Shown piece by piece: positions 1 through 5,184 of a DNA stretch of 5,184 nucleotides; the stretch's first letter is position 1, and every line of letters starts with the position of its first letter. The notes under the pieces are model-generated. The model ran no database searches and was not told where the DNA came from. It worked only from the letters and a program-made list of their open reading frames with translations. The position numbers and the translations under genes were made by a program. Source of the stretch: Thermococcus sp. (GTDB taxonomy: Archaea; Methanobacteriota_B; Thermococci; Thermococcales; Thermococcaceae); the NCBI GenBank assembly GCA_021160985.1, contig JAGHBN010000102.1, positions 1-5,184 of the forward strand, in the 5' to 3' direction.

Positions 1-659
1 ACGTCGTACTCCTTAGCGAGTTCAAGCAGGTAGTCGTAGTCCCTGTAGAACGGATTCTCCTCGCCCCAGTGGAGTATCCACGCCGCGAGAAAAGTTCCTC
101 CGCGCGAGACCATGCCGACGACCCTGTTGGTGCGCTTCATCTTCTCGACGACTTCCTTGGTCACTCCGACGTGAATCGTGGTGTAGTCAACGCCGTCATT
201 GAAGTGCTTCTCCACAGCTTTCCACATGTCGTCCTCGCTCATCTCGATGATGGCCTTTCCTTTAGCTAGCATCTCCTCCGCAGCTTGGTAAATCGGCACC
301 GTTCCGACTGGCACGTCAACAGCCCTCATTATCTCCTTCCTTATCGAATCGAGGTCGCCCCCTGTGGAGAGGTCCATTATTGTGTCCGCTCCATATTTAA
401 CGGCCACCTTAGCCTTTTCTATCTCCGCCTTAACGTCCACTATGTCGCGCGACGTTCCAATGTTGGCGTTAACCTTAACGCGGACGACGTTGCCAACGGC
501 AACGGGCTTTACCCAGTCGTGGCGGACGTTGCGGAAGATTACAGTGTGGCCTTTAGCAACACTCCTCCTGAGCTTTTCGGCGCTTATGCCTTCCCTCTCG
601 GCGATAAATTTCATCTCTTCCGTGATTACCCCGCGCTTGGCTTCTTTCATCTGGGTCAT
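1..659 (-). CDS. thiC: Phosphomethylpyrimidine synthase ThiC, N-terminal part (cut by the left edge)
   Basis: ThiC is a radical-SAM enzyme that rearranges aminoimidazole ribotide into HMP phosphate, the pyrimidine half of thiamin. Translating the minus strand from ATG at 659 gives 219 complete codons with no stop before the window edge. Recognisable family segments are NANIGTS (residues 64-70), GADTIMDLSTGGD (90-102), VPVGTVPIYQ (116-125), DYTTIHVGV (158-166) and VSRGGTFLAAW (184-194). There is no long N-terminal extension, as in the short archaeal/bacterial form of about 420-430 residues, so roughly half is present. The C-terminal CxxCxxxxC iron-sulfur motif lies outside the window and cannot be checked. 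ATG 659 is preferred because GGTGGT (669-664) sits 4 nt upstream; an in-frame ATG at 650 is a weaker alternative. The gene is divergent from thi4 and probably co-regulated with it. The family assignment is firm. Confidence 0.95.
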   Translation of the reverse strand, partial: MTQMKEAKRGVITEEMKFIAEREGISAEKLRRSVAKGHTVIFRNVRHDWVKPVAVGNVVRVKVNANIGTSRDIVDVKAEIEKAKVAVKYGADTIMDLSTGGDLDSIRKEIMRAVDVPVGTVPIYQAAEEMLAKGKAIIEMSEDDMWKAVEKHFNDGVDYTTIHVGVTKEVVEKMKRTNRVVGMVSRGGTFLAAWILHWGEENPFYRDYDYLLELAKEYD

Positions 660-686
660 TTCTACCACCGATAACCCGTTTATAAC

Positions 687-698
687 AAAGTTTTTAAA
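687..698 (+). promoter_or_regulatory. Candidate BRE/TATA promoter of the thi4-thiDN operon
   Basis: AAAG (687-690) followed by TTTTTAAA (691-698) matches the purine-rich BRE plus AT-rich TATA pattern of Thermococcales promoters. The usual spacing puts transcription start near 721, leaving a leader of about 27 nt before ATG 748, enough for the Shine-Dalgarno site but far too short for a TPP riboswitch. The palindrome at 701-717 lies just downstream of the box, in the region RNA polymerase must occupy. Confidence 0.6.
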
Positions 699-700
699 TC

Positions 701-717
701 TCAAAACTTAGTTTTGA
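701..717. promoter_or_regulatory. Palindromic candidate operator shared by thiC and thi4
   Basis: The sequence TCAAAAC-TTA-GTTTTGA is a perfect inverted repeat with 7-bp arms and a 3-nt centre. It lies in the 88-bp thiC/thi4 divergent region, 2 nt after the plus-strand TATA-like box and 6 nt from the minus-strand one. A protein bound here would sit between TATA box and start site of both promoters. A thiamin repressor of the archaeal ThiR type (DNA-binding domain joined to a ThiN-like ligand domain) is a reasonable candidate. I do not recall the ThiR consensus well enough to claim a motif match, so the regulator is inference and only the palindrome is observed. Confidence 0.5.
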
Positions 718-723
718 ACGCAA

Positions 724-736
724 CTTAAAAGGTTTT
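724..736 (-). promoter_or_regulatory. Candidate BRE/TATA promoter of thiC
   Basis: Read on the minus strand, CAAAACC followed by TTTTAAG forms a plausible archaeal BRE plus TATA box at 736-724. A start site about 26-27 nt downstream of the box centre would fall near 700, giving a leader of about 40 nt that includes the GGTGGT ribosome site. The box overlaps the predicted thi4 start region. A second AT-rich element on this strand (TTATAAAC, around 685-678) would give a near-leaderless transcript and lacks a good BRE, so it is less favoured. Start sites are inferred from spacing only. Confidence 0.5.
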
Positions 737-737
737 G

Positions 738-745
738 GGTGGTGA
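738..745 (+). promoter_or_regulatory. Shine-Dalgarno site of thi4
   Basis: GGTGGTGA just before ATG 748 can pair with the 3' end of archaeal 16S rRNA. It decides the start: an in-frame GTG at 739 lies inside this site and would destroy its role, whereas ATG 748 gives the N-terminus MLKEIEISRA expected for Thermococcales Thi4. The same GGTGGT core precedes thiC on the other strand. Confidence 0.65.
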
Positions 746-747
746 CG

Positions 748-1500
748 ATGCTTAAGGAGATAGAGATAAGCAGGGCGATAATCGAGACCTACATGAATGA
801 GCTCCTCGAAAGCCTGAGCCTCGACGTCGCCATCGTCGGTGCCGGTCCCTCTGGAATGGTCGCAGGTTACTACCTGGCCAAGAACGGCGCAAAGGTTGCC
901 ATCTTCGAGAAGAAGCTCTCCATCGGCGGCGGAATCTGGGGCGGTGCAATGGGCTTCAACAAAATCGTCGTCCAGGAGGAAGCCAGAGAAATCCTCGACG
1001 AGTTTGGGATAGATTACAGGCCCTTTAAAAACGGCCTCTACGTGGCGGACGCGATAGAGACCGCCACCACAATAGCGAGCAAAGCCGTGAAGGCCGGCGT
1101 AAAGTTCTTCAACATGGTCGAGGTTGAAGACCTCGTCCTCAAGGAGAACCGCGTAGCTGGCATTGTAATCAACTGGACGCCGGTTATGATGGCAGGCCTC
1201 CACGTTGACCCGCTCACCATCGAGGCCAGGTTCGTGGTTGACTCGACAGGCCACGGGGCACAGGTGAGCGGGCACCTAGTCAGGCGCGGCCTCCTCCAGG
1301 TTCCGGGCGAGGGGCCGATGTGGGCCGAGAAGGGAGAAGAGCTGACGGTAAAGCACACGAGGGAGGTCTTTCCGGGCCTCTACGTCACCGGCATGGCGGC
1401 GAACGCCATAGCTGGAGCGCCGAGGATGGGGCCGATATTCGGCGGGATGTTCCTGAGTGGTAGAAAAGCGGCCTTTGAAATCCTTGAGAAGCTGAGGTGA
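748..1500 (+). CDS. thi4: Archaeal Thi4-type thiazole synthase (sulfide-dependent, ribulose-1,5-biphosphate synthetase family)
   Basis: This 250-residue protein belongs to the Thi4 family, which builds the ADP-thiazole precursor of thiamin from NAD, glycine and sulfur. The Rossmann motif GAGPSG is at residues 31-36 after the beta strand LDVAIV, followed by EKKLSIGGGIWGG (54-66), NWTPV (142-146), DSTGHG (165-170) and the C-terminal TGMAANAIAGAPRMGPIFGG (214-233). In yeast THI4 a cysteine in an SCMDP context donates its sulfur once; here the matching segment reads LHVDP, with His152 in place of that cysteine. Archaeal enzymes with this histidine, such as the characterised Methanocaldococcus form, use free sulfide and turn over repeatedly, so the same is inferred here. 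Length is typical of the archaeal family. The stop codon lies inside the ribosome site of the next gene, so the two are one operon. Old database names such as 'ribose-1,5-bisphosphate isomerase' for this family are misleading. Confidence 0.96.
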   Translation: MLKEIEISRAIIETYMNELLESLSLDVAIVGAGPSGMVAGYYLAKNGAKVAIFEKKLSIGGGIWGGAMGFNKIVVQEEAREILDEFGIDYRPFKNGLYVADAIETATTIASKAVKAGVKFFNMVEVEDLVLKENRVAGIVINWTPVMMAGLHVDPLTIEARFVVDSTGHGAQVSGHLVRRGLLQVPGEGPMWAEKGEELTVKHTREVFPGLYVTGMAANAIAGAPRMGPIFGGMFLSGRKAAFEILEKLR

Positions 1501-1501
1501 T
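1494..1501 (+). promoter_or_regulatory. Shine-Dalgarno site of thiDN overlapping the thi4 stop
   Basis: GAGGTGAT is a near-complete match to the archaeal ribosome site and contains the thi4 stop TGA (1498-1500). It fixes the thiDN start at ATG 1505. Another ATG at 1500 is in the wrong frame. The arrangement favours coupled translation of the two genes. Confidence 0.75.
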
Positions 1502-1504
1502 GGA

Positions 1505-2788
1505 ATGGCCGTTCTCATCATAGCGGGCCTTGACACGGGCGGAGGCGCTGGTTTAAAGGCCGACATCGAGACGGTCTCGGCTTTAGGCGAGCACCCGCTC
1601 CCTGTTCTGACCGCGATTACCTATCAGAACCCCTCGGAGGTGAGGGGCTATCACACCCTTCCGCCCGAAGTCGTGAGGGAGCAGATACGGGCCGTTAAGG
1701 ACGGCTTTGAGGTTAAAGCGGTTAAAATCGGAATGCTCGGGAGCGGTGAGGTTGCCGAGGTAGTGTGGGAAGAGACGGCAGGCTTTGTCAGGGTTTTCGA
1801 CCCGGTAATGGCCTCAAGTACAGGCACGAAGCTTGTTGATGGTGTGGAATCGCTCAGAACCCTCATTGAGGGCTCGATAGTCACCCCAAACGTCCCAGAG
1901 GCTGAAGCGCTGACGGGCATTGAAATCCACTCTGTGGAAGACATGAAGGAATCTGCGAAGGCCCTTGTTGAAGAGCTTGGCGCCGAGGGCGCGGTCGTCA
2001 AAGGGGGTCACCTGAACCTCACCGACGTCCTCTACTGGCGTGGGAGGCTCTACGAGTTCAGGGGAGAAAAGGCCAAAGGTTTTACCCATGGAACCGGCTG
2101 TGTCTTCTCCTCCGCCTTAGCGACGTTTTTGGCCAAGGGCTTTGAGCTTCCTGAGGCAGTTGAGAAAGCGAAGCGCTTCGTTGAGGGAGCGATAGCCTTC
2201 TCAAAGGCAGAGGCCAGGGCGGTGAATCCCCTCTGGGAGCTCCAGAGAGACGCCTACCGCTGGAGGGCCAGGGAAGAGCTTGAAAAAGCGGTTGAGGAGC
2301 TCATGAAGCTCGGCGAGGAGCTCAACCCACACGTTCCCGAGGTGGGAACGAACTTCGCCCTCGCGACGCCCTTCGGGGAGGTCTTCGCCGTGAAGGGCAG
2401 AATCGTCCGCTACGGAAAGACCGTAAAGCCCGTCGGCCCAGTTGAGCTCGACGCCAGCGACCACCTGAAGCGAGCTTTGCTCAAGATGCGCGAGTTCTAC
2501 CCCGAGGTCAGGGCTGTGCTGAACCTGCGCTATTTGAAGGAGCTCGTGGAGAAGGCCGAAAGGCTCGGTCTCGTTGTTTCCTTCTACGACAGGAGGGAGG
2601 AGCCGGAGGAAGTCAAGAAGGCCGAGAAAGGCACGATGGAGTGGGGCATCGAGACGGCCGTAAGGAGGGGTGGAAGGAGGCCCGACGTGGTCTACCACCT
2701 CGGCGACTGGGGCAAGGAGCCTATGATTCTAATCTTCGGCAGGGACGCGCGGGAAGTTTTGGAGAGGGTGCGGAAGCTCTTGGGCTAA
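1505..2788 (+). CDS. thiDN: Bifunctional HMP / HMP-phosphate kinase and thiamin-phosphate synthase (ThiD-ThiN fusion)
   Basis: This 427-residue fusion carries two thiamin steps. Residues 1 to about 245 are a ThiD kinase of the ribokinase fold: AGLDTGGGAGLKADIETVSALG (7-28), FDPVMASSTGTKLV (98-111), TPNVPEAEALTG (127-138), VVKGGH (164-169) and the anion-hole segment HGTGC (195-199) with the catalytic-type Cys199. It would phosphorylate HMP-P to HMP-PP. Residues about 255-427 are a ThiN domain, which replaces ThiE in many archaea and couples HMP-PP to thiazole phosphate: VPEVGTNFALATP (277-289), GRIVRYGK (298-305), ASDH (317-320), GTMEWG (376-381) and PDVVYHLGDWGKEPMI (393-408). Arg299 and His320 are 21 residues apart, the same spacing as the Arg and His reported as essential in Pyrobaculum ThiN, so an active synthase rather than a ligand-sensing relic is likely. 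The gene follows thi4 by 4 nt and ends before a T-run terminator. The ThiD loop reads AGLDTGGG where AGSDSGGG is more usual. Confidence 0.96.
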   Translation: MAVLIIAGLDTGGGAGLKADIETVSALGEHPLPVLTAITYQNPSEVRGYHTLPPEVVREQIRAVKDGFEVKAVKIGMLGSGEVAEVVWEETAGFVRVFDPVMASSTGTKLVDGVESLRTLIEGSIVTPNVPEAEALTGIEIHSVEDMKESAKALVEELGAEGAVVKGGHLNLTDVLYWRGRLYEFRGEKAKGFTHGTGCVFSSALATFLAKGFELPEAVEKAKRFVEGAIAFSKAEARAVNPLWELQRDAYRWRAREELEKAVEELMKLGEELNPHVPEVGTNFALATPFGEVFAVKGRIVRYGKTVKPVGPVELDASDHLKRALLKMREFYPEVRAVLNLRYLKELVEKAERLGLVVSFYDRREEPEEVKKAEKGTMEWGIETAVRRGGRRPDVVYHLGDWGKEPMILIFGRDAREVLERVRKLLG

Positions 2789-2790
2789 CG

Positions 2791-2808
2791 TTTTAATTTT
2801 TTGTTTTT
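2791..2808 (+). terminator. T-rich archaeal terminator of the thi4-thiDN operon
   Basis: Two nucleotides after the thiDN stop, the non-template strand runs TTTTAATTTTTTGTTTTT with no GC-rich hairpin before it. Euryarchaeal RNA polymerase terminates on such oligo-T tracts. It cleanly separates the thi operon from the next promoter. Confidence 0.65.
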
Positions 2809-2811
2809 GCC

Positions 2812-2825
2812 GGAAAGTTTTAAAT
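2812..2825 (+). promoter_or_regulatory. Candidate promoter of the restriction-modification gene
   Basis: GGAAAG (2812-2817) followed by TTTTAAAT (2818-2825) is a good BRE/TATA pair. The usual spacing puts the start site near 2847, so the mRNA leader would be only about 10 nt, just reaching the ribosome site GGTGA. The gene therefore has its own promoter and is not an extension of the thi operon. The start site is inferred from spacing. Confidence 0.6.
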
Positions 2826-2846
2826 TTTCTTGGGGGAATACCCTCT

Positions 2847-2851
2847 GGTGA
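2847..2851 (+). promoter_or_regulatory. Shine-Dalgarno site of the restriction-modification gene
   Basis: GGTGA lies 6 nt before ATG 2858, the start that opens the long reading frame. A nearer ATG at 2853 is out of frame with the long protein, so 2858 is the chosen start. Confidence 0.6.
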
Positions 2852-2857
2852 AATGAA

Positions 2858-5184
2858 ATGGAGAAGCTTGAGGCCCTTCTCAGGGATCTTGAAGAGCTTG
2901 TTACAAAAGAAAAAGTTCCCCTCTCAGAATTAGACGAACTCAAATCAAAGCTTATCAGTAAGGACGTGAGAGAGTATTTGGAAGCCATCGTTGAGCGGGC
3001 AAAGCCTGAAGAAAGCTTAAGGCAGAACTTCTTTTACAAGGACTCCCCGATAATGCAACTCCTTGGTGTTAGGGGCTCTCCAGAAGTAAATATCGGCGCA
3101 GGATACGTTGATTTGATACTGAAAGATTCCCTTGGGAGGAAAATCATCGTCGAGTTCAAGCGCCTCTTTGAACTTAGGAGAAATAAACTCATAAGGAACG
3201 AGCTTCACTGGGAGGACTACGAAGAGCAGATAAAGAGGTATGTCCTGTCTGAACAGGCGAGGTTCATAGTTCTCACCAACCTGTATGAATGGTACTTTTT
3301 CAGCTCTAAGACCATTGTTAGCAGTTTCAAGCCGTTTTACTATGCAACGTTTTCTGACCTTGTAGACGATCTAAGAAGCTATGGAGACCTCTATGAGCTC
3401 CTTGAGAGGAAAGAGTATGGAATACAAAAAGGCGAACTCGATGACCGCTTCTTTGAGAGCCTACGTGAGTGGATAAAAACCCTTGATAGAGTCGAGTTTA
3501 ACGTCGGTGACAAAGAAAAGATGCACCTCATCCTCCACCTCATCAACAAGTTTATCTTCATCCAGACCCTCGATGATTACGGTGTTATAGACCTCAACTG
3601 GCTCTACAAAAAGTGGACGAGTTTTTATGACAGGATTCGGCTGGCGGAGAAGCACAGGGAAAAGAATCCCAATGTTGCTGGAAAATATTACAGAGAATTT
3701 ATCAAGAAGTTCCTTGAGGAGATAAACGACTTCTTCTACCCGCTCTACGATACTGAGCTGTTCTCGGATGAGCTTTGGAAAAAAGTTAAAGACGAACCTG
3801 AGAACTGGGCACGCTTTTATTCAGCTTTGGCAACTGTTCTCGGATTTACCCCCTGGCAGGAAGCCGAACTAAGAATGGGTATAACTCAGTACGATTACAG
3901 TCAGATAGACGAAGACATCTTAGGAAAGGCATATGAAACTTATCTCGCCGAGAAGAGAAAGGAGAAGGGCATCTACTACACTCCCAAATACGTTACTCAG
4001 TTCATAGTTGAAGAGACTCTTGGAAGGCGCCTGAAGGAGCTCCGGGAAGACATAACGAGGGCGATAAGAGAGAATAACTTTGACCTGGCTGAAAAGCTCA
4101 GTAAAGAGCTCTTTGAAATCCGCGTCGCCGACCTCGCCTCCGGCTCCGGCTCGTTCTTGATAAAGGTTCTCAGGGCGTTTTGGGGCGTTTACTCGGCAAT
4201 TCTCGAAGAACTCAGGAACAAAGAGGAGGAGCTCGCTGGCAAGAAGACCCGTGACCTATCAGCCCTCGTCCAGAAGAGGAACATCATCGAGGGCGTTGAG
4301 AGGATGAGAAAGCTGTTCCCGAAGGACGAGAGGATTTTAATGTCCCAGATGGTTCTCAGACATGTTTTTGCTGTGGATCTCGATGAAAACGCCGTCGAAG
4401 TCGCAAAGATGAACCTGTGGAGAGAGATGATAAAGCTCAACCCCAAAGCTTTTCGCTGGGATGATCTCGGCGAAAACGAGCACGTTCTGCCAAACCTGAG
4501 CCTCAACCTCGTAAGCGGCGACTCGCTCATGGGCTTCTCCACTCCGGACGTCCTTGAAGGGCGGGAGAAAGTCAAGCGGCTTATGGAGCTTTGGAACAAA
4601 TTCGTAGAGAACCCCGAAGACCTCGAAGTCCTCAAGGAGATTCTGGAGATAAAGGAGGTTCTCAGAAAAGAGCTCGACGAAAAATACCGGGAGCTTTTGA
4701 GGGAAAAACTGGGTGATAAAGCGGAGAAGCTCGGCAACCGCTTCGTCCACCACCCGCTGGACTTCTTTATGGCATTTTTCAACGAGGACGGCTCAGTCCG
4801 GGGGGGCTTCGACTTCATAGTCGGCAACCCGCCTTACGTGAGGATACAGAACCTCAAGAAGGAGAGCCCGGAGTACGTTGAGTTTCTTAACAACTTCTAC
4901 GAGAGCTCCCACAAGAACTATGATTTAGCCATTCCTTTCATCGAGCGCGGTTATTCGCTCCTTAAAGAGGACGGCGAGCTTGGCTTCATAGTCACCAAGA
5001 AGTGGATGAAGGCCGACTACGGCGAAAAGCTTAGGGAGATTCTTTCAAGGGAGAAAGCGGTCAGGCTCATCGTTGACTTCGGCGATGAGCAGGTGTTTAA
5101 AGGGGCAACGACCTACACGATGATACTCGTGCTTAGAAAAGCGAAAAACGAAAAGCTTACCTATGCTAAGGTCGAGGAGCTTAA
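2858..5184 (+). CDS. Type IIG (Eco57I-like) restriction endonuclease/N6-adenine methyltransferase, C-terminus beyond the window
   Basis: The frame is open for 775 codons and continues past the right edge. Residues 1-50 are a charged helical leader. Residues about 55-165 hold a PD-(D/E)xK-type nuclease signature: YVDLIL with Asp85, then IIVEFKR with Glu99 and Lys101. A mostly helical connector covers about 165-355. The methyltransferase then shows motif X KGIYYTPKYV (370-379), SAM-binding motif I VADLASGSGSF (423-433), acidic motif FAVDLDENAVEVAKMNLW (504-521), GDSL (554-557), catalytic GNPPYV (656-661) and a motif VIII-like FKGATTYT (747-754). The X-I-IV order is gamma class and NPPY indicates N6-adenine methylation. 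A single chain that cuts and methylates fits Type IIG, typically about 900-1200 residues, with the sequence-recognition domain at the C-terminus, unseen here. BREX PglX or DISARM methylases are less likely because they lack this N-terminal nuclease. No specificity can be read. The 5' half is AT-rich compared with neighbours. Confidence 0.9.
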   Translation, partial: MEKLEALLRDLEELVTKEKVPLSELDELKSKLISKDVREYLEAIVERAKPEESLRQNFFYKDSPIMQLLGVRGSPEVNIGAGYVDLILKDSLGRKIIVEFKRLFELRRNKLIRNELHWEDYEEQIKRYVLSEQARFIVLTNLYEWYFFSSKTIVSSFKPFYYATFSDLVDDLRSYGDLYELLERKEYGIQKGELDDRFFESLREWIKTLDRVEFNVGDKEKMHLILHLINKFIFIQTLDDYGVIDLNWLYKKWTSFYDRIRLAEKHREKNPNVAGKYYREFIKKFLEEINDFFYPLYDTELFSDELWKKVKDEPENWARFYSALATVLGFTPWQEAELRMGITQYDYSQIDEDILGKAYETYLAEKRKEKGIYYTPKYVTQFIVEETLGRRLKELREDITRAIRENNFDLAEKLSKELFEIRVADLASGSGSFLIKVLRAFWGVYSAILEELRNKEEELAGKKTRDLSALVQKRNIIEGVERMRKLFPKDERILMSQMVLRHVFAVDLDENAVEVAKMNLWREMIKLNPKAFRWDDLGENEHVLPNLSLNLVSGDSLMGFSTPDVLEGREKVKRLMELWNKFVENPEDLEVLKEILEIKEVLRKELDEKYRELLREKLGDKAEKLGNRFVHHPLDFFMAFFNEDGSVRGGFDFIVGNPPYVRIQNLKKESPEYVEFLNNFYESSHKNYDLAIPFIERGYSLLKEDGELGFIVTKKWMKADYGEKLREILSREKAVRLIVDFGDEQVFKGATTYTMILVLRKAKNEKLTYAKVEEL

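Noticed and set aside
678..687. TTATAAAC on the minus strand as the main thiC promoter
   Set aside because: It would give a leaderless message ignoring the GGTGGT site, and lacks a purine-rich BRE. Kept only as an alternative.
69..711. Plus-strand open frames over the ThiC region
   Set aside because: They lie antisense to a clearly conserved ThiC reading frame, show no family features and have no ribosome sites of note. They are shadows in GC-rich coding DNA.
660..747. TPP (THI-box) riboswitch controlling thiC or thi4
   Set aside because: Predicted leaders are about 40 and 27 nt, and only 88 bp separate the start codons. A THI box needs around 100 nt and its conserved CUGAGA-type cores are not visible.
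739..747. GTG 739 as the thi4 start (three extra residues)
   Set aside because: It falls inside the GGTGGTGA ribosome site; ATG 748 gives the expected family N-terminus.
694..1566. Minus-strand open frames over thi4, including one of 193 codons
   Set aside because: Antisense to thi4 and without recognisable domains; the composition (many Arg, His and Leu runs) is that of a mirrored coding strand.
2834..2843. GGG-AATA-CCC hairpin before the restriction-modification start
   Set aside because: Only a 3-bp stem and probably upstream of the transcript start; no support for function.
4189..4827. Minus-strand open frame of 212 codons
   Set aside because: Extremely Ser/Arg/Phe-rich, as expected from reading Glu/Lys/Leu-rich DNA backwards; it overlaps conserved methylase motifs I to IV on the plus strand.
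2858..5184. BREX PglX, DISARM methylase or Type ISP enzyme
   Set aside because: PglX and DISARM methylases lack the N-terminal ExK nuclease, and Type ISP enzymes carry a helicase between nuclease and methylase, which is not seen here.

Overview
The window looks like a piece of a Thermococcales chromosome (Thermococcus or Pyrococcus type; inferred). Reasons: compact genes with 4-nt spacing, GGTGA-type Shine-Dalgarno sites, archaeal BRE/TATA promoters (AAAG or GGAAAG followed by TTTTAAA-like boxes), a T-run terminator, AGG/ATA-rich and Lys/Glu-rich coding, and a fused ThiD-ThiN protein together with a His-type archaeal Thi4.

Positions 1-2788 are a thiamin biosynthesis block. On the minus strand, running off the left edge, is the N-terminal half of ThiC (HMP-phosphate synthase). 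Divergently on the plus strand lie thi4 (archaeal thiazole synthase, 748-1500) and, 4 nt later, a ThiD-ThiN fusion (1505-2788). Together they supply the pyrimidine branch (ThiC, then the ThiD domain), the thiazole branch (Thi4) and the coupling step (ThiN domain) to thiamin phosphate. The 88 bp between the thiC and thi4 start codons hold two candidate promoters pointing away from each other but interleaved, so that each TATA box sits near the other's predicted start site. A perfect 17-bp palindrome (701-717) lies between each TATA box and its start site. This is a plausible single operator for the whole block.

Positions 2789-2857 hold a T-rich terminator for the thi operon and a fresh promoter with a GGTGA ribosome site.

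Positions 2858-5184 are one uninterrupted reading frame (775 codons, no stop, open at the right edge). It encodes an N-terminal PD-(D/E)xK-type nuclease domain, a helical connector and a gamma-class N6-adenine methyltransferase of the Eco57I family. This is the layout of a single-chain Type IIG restriction-modification enzyme. Its target-recognition domain would lie beyond the window. The 5' half of this gene is clearly more AT-rich than both the thi genes and its own methyltransferase half, which suggests a mosaic or transferred origin. No RNA gene, CRISPR array, insertion sequence or TPP riboswitch was seen.
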